Shown here piece by piece: positions 1 to 7,009 of a DNA stretch of 13,476 nt. The notes beneath the pieces are model-generated. The model worked only from the letters and a program-made list of their open reading frames with translations, did not search any database and was not told the origin of the DNA. Each line of letters begins with the position of its first letter. Position 1 is the stretch's first letter. Both the position numbers and the translations under genes were made by a program. Origin of the DNA: Candidatus Zhuqueibacterota bacterium (GTDB taxonomy: Bacteria > Zhuqueibacterota > Zhuqueibacteria > Zhuqueibacterales > Zhuqueibacteraceae); NCBI GenBank assembly GCA_013361015.1, contig JABWAN010000043.1:1-13476 (forward strand), written 5' to 3'.

Positions 1-2087
1 TGTTTGTGCAATGGTTCACGAACGAAGTGCGCGCGCGGCACGGTCGCATCAAAGCCCTGCTCACGGATACGCAAGCCGTTCCCGCGCCCGGCACGATCCA
101 ACAATTGCAGACCGAATTGAACAACCTGCGCGCCGAGGCGCATGGGATCATCGCGCTGAATGCCTACAACCAACTCGCCAATCTCAATTGTCTTTCGCAA
201 GCGTTGAGCGGATTCAATCACGCATTGTTGCAGCGCAAGCAAACGCTGCAACTTGATATTGCCGACCCGCTGGCGTTTCCAGAGTATGCCGACTTTACCA
301 ATGAAGTAAGGTGTAATGTTTTGCACGCTCGTCGGCTTGCGCCGCAGCCCGAGGATGATTTCAATCCGATCCGAGTCGGCGCATTGAATCTCATCGCACT
401 GCGTTTGGTCGATACCTTTGGGCAAGTGCGAAATCTGCAATGGGAGCGCGCACTTGCCGCGGAAACTTTGCACCCGCGTGGCGCCGGTTTTCCCCTTGCA
501 TTACCGCCGCGTTTGGTGCAGCCCGCGCGTTTGAACCTGCGCTGGCTCTCCGCGGATTTTGCCGAAGTGGAAATGAACGCGCATCCGGCTTCCAATCCGA
601 TCTGCGGTTGGCTCCTGCCCAATAATCTCGACAACAGCGTGATGGTGTATGATCAAAACGGCACAGCGCTCGGCGCGCTCACGGTGGATCCCGACCAACC
701 TTGGCAACCGGCGCCCGGCCAATCGCAGCGCAGCTTCATTGCAGACGTAAAAAATCCGCACTTGCAAAAAATGCTGCGTGAGATTATTGCACGACAGCGC
801 CAAAGCCTCGCGCGAAAACAATCGCCCACGTACTTGGAAAATTTTCTTTCGGCGTTGGATAGCGCGCTGGAGAATATCGCGCCGGAAAATTTTGCGCAGC
901 ATCAAGCGCAAGCGCTGCTCATGGGACGGCCGATCGCATTGGTGCGCGTTGCGTTGCGTTGGGAACTGCAAGGTTTGCCGGCCAATCATCAAGGCTGGAC
1001 CGCGTTTCATCAAGACCTGCGGCGCTTCAAGCGCGAAACCCGCGCATTCGAGAAGGTGAAGTTGCCGCTTCGTCTTGGCGAATTTCGACAACTCAACGAT
1101 GGTCTCGTGGGCTATTGGATTGAAGCCGAGGCCAATGCTGCGGCAACGATTCTACCGACCAATGAACGCGCGGAGAAAACGCTCGGCGCGGAACTTGATT
1201 CCGTCATAACAGAGATCGAAGCCATTTTGCAGCATGCGAATAAAGGCCGATTGCAACGTGAAAGCTTTTTGCAAGCTGCGGCGCCGTTGGCCGCGCGAAG
1301 CAAAGTGCGCGCGGAAAATATCTGGCATCGTTTGCAAACCTGCGGCTGGATCGAAAGCGACGAAGCTTATCGCTATAATCGCTTTTTTGCGCCGCAAGCC
1401 GGCGGCAATGTGGAGGACGCGGGGAGCAATGGCGATCATATTCTCACGCATGAGTTAAATGAAAAGGACGCGCGCGGCGGCTTCAATCTCGAACTCACGC
1501 TGGAAGACGCGCCGCTCACCCTCAGCCTCTTGCTCGATCCGCGCGGCAGCTTGCACGCGACTTCCGGCATGCTGCCCACCAAAGTCATTCACCTTCCGCC
1601 GGATCAGTTCCGCGAAGCCATGCAAAATCTCGAAATCAGTTTTTTCACCGCGCCGATTCTGAGCGACCGCGAGCAAGTCAATATCTCATTGCCGGAGGAG
1701 CCGGGATATGTTTGGTCTTGGTTAGAATGGGACGATGAGGGCTGGCGTGAGGTGAGCACTGCTGGGCGCATCAGTCGCCGAGATTTTCTGCAAACTCTGC
1801 TCGCGGCCACACCCAATGCGCGCAGCACGCGTGTTGATATTTGGCAGAGCTTGCTCGACAGCGGCTGGATCAAGCTCGAAGCAGAAAGCGAGTATGCGAC
1901 CGTTGTGCCGAAAGATCAACGCACCAAACCCGCTTTGGACGCTGCGCTCGCGGACTTAACACCCGTTATCGAAGCGCTCTTGGCGCGAACGCAACTCGGG
2001 CATTTCAACACGCAAGCGACTTTCTCCGGCGAACAAGAGCTGCGTGAAGGCTGGTTAAAATTGAAAAAAGCGCCGGCCTCTCATTGA
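1..2087 (+). CDS. C-terminal part of a large uncharacterised protein with internal repeats (5' end outside window)
   Basis: I do not recognise this protein and assign no function. The reading frame is open from the first bases of the window. The GTG at 6 is the first possible start inside it, but no ribosome site can be seen, so the gene most likely begins upstream and about 693 residues of its C-terminus are visible. It is soluble-looking, with no membrane segments. Residues 1-70 are helical, and 250-370 are helical and charged. Two modules occur twice, counting from the GTG. A P...R....L...L...EA-L helix stretch lies near residues 384-412 and 635-665. A module starting FLQ and ending GWI, with an IW..L core, lies near 421-449 and 594-622. 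The spacing suggests degenerate winged-helix-like or helical repeats, which is inference. It ends at TGA 2085-2087, 171 bases before the next gene and in the same direction. It may belong with the giant proteins downstream. Confidence 0.85.
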   Translation, partial: FVQWFTNEVRARHGRIKALLTDTQAVPAPGTIQQLQTELNNLRAEAHGIIALNAYNQLANLNCLSQALSGFNHALLQRKQTLQLDIADPLAFPEYADFTNEVRCNVLHARRLAPQPEDDFNPIRVGALNLIALRLVDTFGQVRNLQWERALAAETLHPRGAGFPLALPPRLVQPARLNLRWLSADFAEVEMNAHPASNPICGWLLPNNLDNSVMVYDQNGTALGALTVDPDQPWQPAPGQSQRSFIADVKNPHLQKMLREIIARQRQSLARKQSPTYLENFLSALDSALENIAPENFAQHQAQALLMGRPIALVRVALRWELQGLPANHQGWTAFHQDLRRFKRETRAFEKVKLPLRLGEFRQLNDGLVGYWIEAEANAAATILPTNERAEKTLGAELDSVITEIEAILQHANKGRLQRESFLQAAAPLAARSKVRAENIWHRLQTCGWIESDEAYRYNRFFAPQAGGNVEDAGSNGDHILTHELNEKDARGGFNLELTLEDAPLTLSLLLDPRGSLHATSGMLPTKVIHLPPDQFREAMQNLEISFFTAPILSDREQVNISLPEEPGYVWSWLEWDDEGWREVSTAGRISRRDFLQTLLAATPNARSTRVDIWQSLLDSGWIKLEAESEYATVVPKDQRTKPALDAALADLTPVIEALLARTQLGHFNTQATFSGEQELREGWLKLKKAPASH

Positions 2088-2156
2088 ACGCGGCTTTGAG
2101 TTGCCGAACTTGATCGTCAAAACGCATCAGAGCTTTCCCATATCTCAAGCCGCGTT
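2087..2156. repeat. Inverted repeat with long loop after the first gene
   Basis: The arms are AACGCGGCTTTGAG at 2087-2100 and CTCAAGCCGCGTT at 2144-2156. They are complementary over 13 pairs with one bulged T, and the 43-base spacer separates them. The left arm overlaps the last base of the stop codon. No T-run follows the right arm, so this is not a classical intrinsic terminator. It could still fold in RNA and mark the end of the upstream gene. The rest of the gap to 2258 holds nothing I can support, and I see no convincing promoter. Confidence 0.5.
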
Positions 2157-2258
2157 TGAACACGAATCAAAAACCATTCACGTTGATTAGCGGTTGCAGG
2201 GCAGCCGGATTGGATCGCAGATTTCAACGAGCAGAAATTAAACGAACCTTATGAGACC

Positions 2259-2462
2259 ATGAACCTCGACACCATTCAACTCACATTCGCCTTGCCTGAA
2301 GTGAATCAAATTTTGGAAGCGCTCGGGCAAATGCCTTATAGTCAAGTCTATCAATTGATCGGCAAAATCCAGCAACAGGCGCAATCTCAACTTCAGCCCG
2401 TGCCAATTAACGATCCGCAAGCGCACGCTTCGCGCAACGACCATCCCAGAGAAGGAAACTGA
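2259..2462 (+). CDS. Small phage-type hypothetical protein (67 aa)
   Basis: The product is 67 residues long. The first 45 residues form a compact unit with the pattern hydrophobic-TFALPEVN..L.ALG..PY..V..LIGKI..QA. The tail is polar and rich in Q, H and N. From memory, this pattern (a short strand, then 'N-x-hydrophobic-L.ALG..P...V..LI..I..Q') matches a very common family of small hypothetical proteins in tailed-phage genomes. Their function is not established to my knowledge. The ATG at 2259 lacks a clear Shine-Dalgarno site; an upstream ATG at 2251 is in another frame and stops at once. Its TGA at 2460-2462 lies one base before the ATG of the LamG/fibre gene. The two are therefore almost certainly co-translated and may be functionally paired, for example as partner or chaperone. 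That pairing is inferred from position only. Confidence 0.75.
   Translation: MNLDTIQLTFALPEVNQILEALGQMPYSQVYQLIGKIQQQAQSQLQPVPINDPQAHASRNDHPREGN
2451..2456 (+). promoter_or_regulatory. Ribosome binding site of the LamG/fibre gene
   Basis: GAAGGA ends seven bases before the ATG at 2464 and lies inside the end of the small upstream gene. This supports both the chosen start and translational coupling of the pair. Confidence 0.6.
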
Positions 2463-2463
2463 C

Positions 2464-5214
2464 ATGAGCACATTGACCAAAAACTTGCTTCTCGATTTGC
2501 GCATGGATCGGATCACCGACGGAAAAATTTTAGACGCTTCGCCGAATCAACGCCACGCGCAAGTGGTGGGCAAGCCCACGCTGGTGTATGACAATCGCGC
2601 CGGCAATTGCCTGCGCTTCGGCGGCAAGGGCGACTACTTGCAAATTCCGGGATTGAACGCCGCGATTGATTATAGCGCCGGTTTTGCAGTGACGGCATTG
2701 GTGCGTTACGAGCGCTTTGGCAGTTGGGCGCGCATCGTTGATTTCGGTTGCGGGGCTCCGGATCACAATATTGTGCTCACCACGACGAATCTGAACAACG
2801 GTGATCTCGTCTTGCAAATTTTTCCGAATAAAGACTGGAGCGGTTTTCAACAGGCTGGTTTCAGCGGCGCGATGCAAGCTCAGCAATGGTTTCACCTCGC
2901 CGCGACGATTGCGCCCGACGGCAAGATGCAGCTTTATAAAAACGGCGCCGCTCTTTTGACCGCACCGCAAGCCGGAACGCTGCCGCCCATGTTTGATCGC
3001 AACTCTTGTTTCATCGGCCACAGCAACTGGAGTGCGAACGAAGATTTTCAGGGCGAGATGGCTTTCGTGCAAGTGCATAATCGCAATCTGTCGCCGGAAG
3101 AAATTTGGCAGAGTTATGCGGCGAGCCTGCTCACGCCCGGCCGCACGCCGCGGCCGCTGGCGTATGAATTACACGATGACAACCAAGACGCCGTGATCTA
3201 CATTGAAGACCATCCGCAAGGGCCGGGGCAACGCTTGCACCTCACGCTCACGAACACCTCAAGCGTGCCGCTCTTCTTCAATCCCGCGGCTGAGTATCAT
3301 TTGCGCTTGCGTTTTCGCAAAGGCGTATTGTCGGCCGCGCCGGTGCTGACGCAGAGCGATGGCTGGCAAATGGCGAAAGCGGCCGAGCCGCAAAATTTTT
3401 ACGACACGTATAACCTGAAATACAGCGGGAGTCCGAGCCTCGCTGCGGGCGCTAAACTTAAGTTGGTATTCACCAATTTAAAAGCGAGTGGTCAAGGCGG
3501 CGCAAGAGGAACGTGCGTCGCGCTCGTGGCGCAAGGCCTTTACTCCACGGCGGAATTTGTGCCCGACACCGAAGTGCGCGACGTGCAAGAGCATCATTTG
3601 AATCTCGTGAATCATCGCGGCAAAAAACATATTCCGCTGCACGTGGGTTTTGTCGGCTCCAACACGATTTTAAACGACGGGCAAGCGCACGAGGGCAACA
3701 AGTTGAAGCTGCGTTTCACCAATACTTCGACCAAGCGCGACATGGCGCTCAAGCCCGCAGACGGCGATGCTACGAATAGGCCGAAGATTGTGCTGTGGTT
3801 TGACGTAAGCGACAACACTGCGGAAGAATGGGCGCTGGCAACGGTCACACAAGCTAGCAACACCCGCTTTAAAATGACCACGGGCGCGGAACTCAAAGAT
3901 GCAAGCGGCGGACAAAGCGCACCGTATTGGCGCATCGAACAAGACAATCTTCCCACCAGTCTCGACCCGCAAAAATTCTTTGACGTTGAAATCTCCAATT
4001 TCGTCACCGGCCATCCCACCGGTGTTGCCAATCTTTATGTCCGCTATGAAAATATTCCCGGCTATTGGGATGGGCAGTTTGTTTGTCAAATTGAAAAGTC
4101 GCCATTGCTCTATCGTAATCAATCCGTGGGCCTCGGCATCAGTGCGCCGCAAGCGAAACTGCACATACACACGCCCGGATTCACAGCAGAGCAAGTCGGT
4201 TTTCGTATGAGCAGCGAAGGGCAATTCGTGGTGGATGCGCCGAACGTGATTGGTGGACGTTTGGCGATTTTAGCCAATGGTAACGTGGGCCTCGGCACCA
4301 ACGCGCCGAAAAACAAATTGACCGTGTCGGGCAACGCCGCGATTGGTTATGCCACGGACACGGCTCCGACCGAGGGCTTGATCGTCAAAGGGCAAGCGGG
4401 GATTGGAACGTCTTCTCCTTTGGACCCACTTCATGTGAAAGGCGCGCTGCGCGCGGAGGGCGAGCAGGGTTCGTTTCGCGTGCATCCGCATTTCGATCCA
4501 TTCAACGGCACCGTGCTGTTGGGAACTTTTGACGGCAAAAACAATGGGCCGCACCTCAGATTTCAAAACACGGGCAAGGGTTTCGTTGATATCGGTCAAA
4601 ATCAAACCGGTGATTTCGTGGTGGAGACTTCTTCGGACGCGCTGCGTTTAATCGTGAAGCAAGACGGCAAAGTTGGTATTGGCACGGCCACGCCGCAAGC
4701 GCAGTTGCACGTGAATGGCGAGGTGAAGGCAACCGGCAATGTTTATGGTGCCGCTCTCGTCTTCACCGATTCCGGCGGCAATCAGTATCCCGACAATTGG
4801 ATCGGCATGGCGAGTAATTTCGATAGTTTTAAATGGCTGCACATTGGCGGCATCACGGACGGCGCGGGCAATGATAGATTGCGGCGCATTGCGCTGTTTT
4901 CGGATGTCACGCTTTTGGGTGGGTTAAAGATTACTCGAATTATCGCTGGACGCGTGGACAAAAATGGGAACAAGCTCGCCGGCACCGGATTCACGTCCTC
5001 TCGAATCGGCACGGGCAGCTACGTCATCAATTTCGACGCGAGCTTTCGCGGCACGCCGATTTGCGTTGCCACGGTTGATACCGCTCAAGCCGGCGATGGC
5101 AAAGATAATCATTGCAGCGTGGAATGCGGCAGCAGTCAATTTAAAGTATTCACCTGGACCAATCAGAGCGCCGAAGATGCGCCGTTTTATTTTATCGCGC
5201 TCGGGATTCTGTAA
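2464..5214 (+). CDS. LamG-domain protein with phage tail-fibre-like repeats
   Basis: The 916-residue protein is a likely adhesin or receptor-binding fibre. Residues about 8-220 form a LamG/concanavalin A-like jelly roll. Typical marks are the opening LLLDLRMD, LRFGGKGDYLQIPG, the WFHLAATIAPDGKMQLYKNG strand pair and a closing GEMAFVQVHNRNLSPEEI. Residues about 250-550 hold two related beta modules, each with an L-L-F/T-TNTS strand. Four copies of a GIGT..P...LHV-type motif follow, starting near residues 555, 608, 645 and 737. These are well known in phage tail fibres and bacterial surface proteins. The last 100 residues (AGTGF.....GTGSYVINFDASFRGTP) resemble a C-terminal domain shared by many tail-fibre and LamG proteins. 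No signal peptide or anchor is visible. It follows the phage-type small gene by one base and precedes the protease by 43 bases. The LamG and repeat calls are firm; the ligand is unknown. Confidence 0.85.
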   Translation: MSTLTKNLLLDLRMDRITDGKILDASPNQRHAQVVGKPTLVYDNRAGNCLRFGGKGDYLQIPGLNAAIDYSAGFAVTALVRYERFGSWARIVDFGCGAPDHNIVLTTTNLNNGDLVLQIFPNKDWSGFQQAGFSGAMQAQQWFHLAATIAPDGKMQLYKNGAALLTAPQAGTLPPMFDRNSCFIGHSNWSANEDFQGEMAFVQVHNRNLSPEEIWQSYAASLLTPGRTPRPLAYELHDDNQDAVIYIEDHPQGPGQRLHLTLTNTSSVPLFFNPAAEYHLRLRFRKGVLSAAPVLTQSDGWQMAKAAEPQNFYDTYNLKYSGSPSLAAGAKLKLVFTNLKASGQGGARGTCVALVAQGLYSTAEFVPDTEVRDVQEHHLNLVNHRGKKHIPLHVGFVGSNTILNDGQAHEGNKLKLRFTNTSTKRDMALKPADGDATNRPKIVLWFDVSDNTAEEWALATVTQASNTRFKMTTGAELKDASGGQSAPYWRIEQDNLPTSLDPQKFFDVEISNFVTGHPTGVANLYVRYENIPGYWDGQFVCQIEKSPLLYRNQSVGLGISAPQAKLHIHTPGFTAEQVGFRMSSEGQFVVDAPNVIGGRLAILANGNVGLGTNAPKNKLTVSGNAAIGYATDTAPTEGLIVKGQAGIGTSSPLDPLHVKGALRAEGEQGSFRVHPHFDPFNGTVLLGTFDGKNNGPHLRFQNTGKGFVDIGQNQTGDFVVETSSDALRLIVKQDGKVGIGTATPQAQLHVNGEVKATGNVYGAALVFTDSGGNQYPDNWIGMASNFDSFKWLHIGGITDGAGNDRLRRIALFSDVTLLGGLKITRIIAGRVDKNGNKLAGTGFTSSRIGTGSYVINFDASFRGTPICVATVDTAQAGDGKDNHCSVECGSSQFKVFTWTNQSAEDAPFYFIALGIL

Positions 5215-5257
5215 TTCGCGCTGCATGTGAGAACATTGAACACGGAGTTTATCGTCA

Positions 5258-6964
5258 ATGAATCTGCCTTCTCTCATCTTCGCCGAGGCCGCGGTCAAAT
5301 CCAGCCGCGCGGGTTACGTTTCGATCTTCGATTCCAACGCGAAGATTACTGCGAAAAACTTGAAAGATTTCTACGCGGACCCCGACAAGATGATTCAGGC
5401 CGTCGCGGCGTTTAAGGCCGCAGGGTTTTCCGTTTTGGGCGTCGATAGAGTTTCCGTCAGCATCGCCGGTTCTCCCGACGTTTTCAAATCCGCTTTCAAG
5501 GCAACGATCATTGCCGTTGATAATGGAACCAGGAGCGCCGGGGAGCCAAGATTCGCATTGACCAGTGAGGAAAGCCAACGCTTTGGGATCATTGAAGTCA
5601 ATGGGAGCGAATTCGAAAAGCTCGTCGCCGGAATTGCCCTGGAACAACCTGCGCAATCTAATTGCGGTGATGAGCCTCCGCCGCCGCCTAAAGAGAATTG
5701 GAGCTTAACCCCTAAGCAAATCCCTTCGAAGCTGCGCAGCGATAGTTTGAAAGACGACTTCAAAGGCTGGCTCCCCTTCAGCCCGAAGCGAGAACAAGGC
5801 GAGAATATTAAGGTTGCCATCGTTGACACCGGGCGCTTCAATCATCCATATTTTAAGAAGGAATTCTTTGATCGAGGTTCCTTAAATATCGAACCTATAA
5901 TTCCGTCAGCGTTAGCGGCAGCGCTATTTAATGACCTTGATTCGACGAGTAAGCAATTAGATGAATTAGAAAAGCAATTAAAGAGCGCGGACTTACCCAA
6001 GGAAGAACAGGAGAAATTGTCCGAACAGCAACGAGACGAATTGTCCGGAGAATTGGATTCCTTACGAGATCGGATCGCTCATGCAAAGAAAGGAATCGCT
6101 GGCCAAAAAAGCTGGCTGGCGCCGGACGCCGATGACAGCGGCCACGGAACAGCGATGTTCGCGAATGTTTTGCCTGTCGCTCCAAAGGCCGCGATTACCA
6201 TGATCAAGGCGGATATAACCAATGTCAATCGCGTTGGGCCCAAGCAGCATGCCATCAGCGAAGCACTTGAGATGAAGCCGCATGTTATCTCGTGCAGTTG
6301 GGGAACGCCGATAGGGAAATTATCACCAGGTCCTATTCTAAATAAATACTTGTTCTCGTTCCTCATCGCAATAATCAAATACAAGGCAATCATCTTATTC
6401 GCAGCCGGCAACAAAAATGATAAGGATCCTGAGGGCAAGGATACCGAAACGCAATGGCCGGAGGTTATTTCTGTCGGCGGCGCATACTGGGACTTTGATC
6501 TTGAATTAAGCGCATCATCCGTCGGACATGGATATAAATCCAAATCGGGCCGAGTTGTGCCTGATGTTTGCGGACTATGCGGACCTTCGGCAGCACCATA
6601 CCTTATCCTTCCAACTCAGCCGGGTTCCGAAGCAGACAAAAACGTGGCACAAAAGCCGGGGGATTGGAGTACCAAATGGCCTGGCTGGATTGCTTCATCA
6701 GGCGGCACTTCCTCCGCGACGGCCCAGGTTGCGGGCGTATGCGCTCTCATCAAGCAGGCTTATCCGTCGGCCAATACTGAAACGGTCAGGACCATCTTGA
6801 AGAAAACTGCAACTGCTGTGACCAAAGGCAAGACCGCACAAGGAAATTCGTTGAGCGATTTGGGTGCCGGTCTGGTGCATCTCGAAAAGGCTTTGGATCT
6901 TGCTAGGAACATGCAAATAGCACTTATAAAGAATGCGGAGAAGGACAACAAGTTTAAAAAATGA
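5258..6964 (+). CDS. Subtilisin-family (S8) serine peptidase with prodomain-like N-terminus and coiled-coil insertion
   Basis: This 568-residue protein carries the whole catalytic set of the subtilase family. Asp190 lies in VAIVDTG, His296 in DDSGHGTAMF, oxyanion Asn385 in LFAAGN and Ser485 in GGTSSATAQVAG. The usual GTSMATP-H context is changed to GTSSATAQ. Residues about 25-130 look like a protease propeptide. The stretch AGFSVLGVDRVSVSIAGSPD recalls the activation domain of sedolisin/kumamolisin-type enzymes more than the short I9 type; this is a resemblance by eye. Asp-to-His spacing is 106 residues, far above the roughly 30-40 of simple subtilisins. A Glu/Lys-rich coiled coil (about 226-285) explains the excess. 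No signal peptide precedes the propeptide. ATG 5258 has GGAG at 5244-5247. GC is lower than in the neighbours. It could process the flanking giant proteins or act as cargo; which is unknown. Confidence 0.9.
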   Translation: MNLPSLIFAEAAVKSSRAGYVSIFDSNAKITAKNLKDFYADPDKMIQAVAAFKAAGFSVLGVDRVSVSIAGSPDVFKSAFKATIIAVDNGTRSAGEPRFALTSEESQRFGIIEVNGSEFEKLVAGIALEQPAQSNCGDEPPPPPKENWSLTPKQIPSKLRSDSLKDDFKGWLPFSPKREQGENIKVAIVDTGRFNHPYFKKEFFDRGSLNIEPIIPSALAAALFNDLDSTSKQLDELEKQLKSADLPKEEQEKLSEQQRDELSGELDSLRDRIAHAKKGIAGQKSWLAPDADDSGHGTAMFANVLPVAPKAAITMIKADITNVNRVGPKQHAISEALEMKPHVISCSWGTPIGKLSPGPILNKYLFSFLIAIIKYKAIILFAAGNKNDKDPEGKDTETQWPEVISVGGAYWDFDLELSASSVGHGYKSKSGRVVPDVCGLCGPSAAPYLILPTQPGSEADKNVAQKPGDWSTKWPGWIASSGGTSSATAQVAGVCALIKQAYPSANTETVRTILKKTATAVTKGKTAQGNSLSDLGAGLVHLEKALDLARNMQIALIKNAEKDNKFKK

Positions 6965-6997
6965 AAATGAGTGCTTCATGATACCCTCGAGTCGAAC

Positions 6998-7003
6998 AGG
7001 AGA
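6998..7003 (+). promoter_or_regulatory. Ribosome binding site supporting a GTG start
   Basis: AGGAGA lies six bases before the GTG at 7010. The nearer ATG at 7003 is in a different frame and reaches a stop within 15 codons. The GTG is therefore the best start for the long gene. Confidence 0.7.
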
Positions 7004-7009
7004 TGATCG

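Noticed and set aside
501..1091. 196-codon open frame on the minus strand inside the first gene
   Set aside because: It lies fully antisense to a longer coding frame, has arginine-rich and low-complexity composition typical of a shadow in GC-rich DNA, and shows no motif.
2160..2258. Promoter before the small phage-type gene
   Set aside because: No pair of -35 and -10 like boxes with proper spacing stands out.
3670..4224. 184-codon minus-strand frame inside the LamG gene
   Set aside because: It is antisense to clear domain-bearing sequence, and nothing in its translation looks like a real family.
4126..4730. GIGT..P...LHV repeats considered as a collagen-like or silk-like low-complexity tract
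   Set aside because: The copies are spaced by 37-92 residues with non-repetitive sequence between, which fits fibre modules and not a simple tandem repeat.
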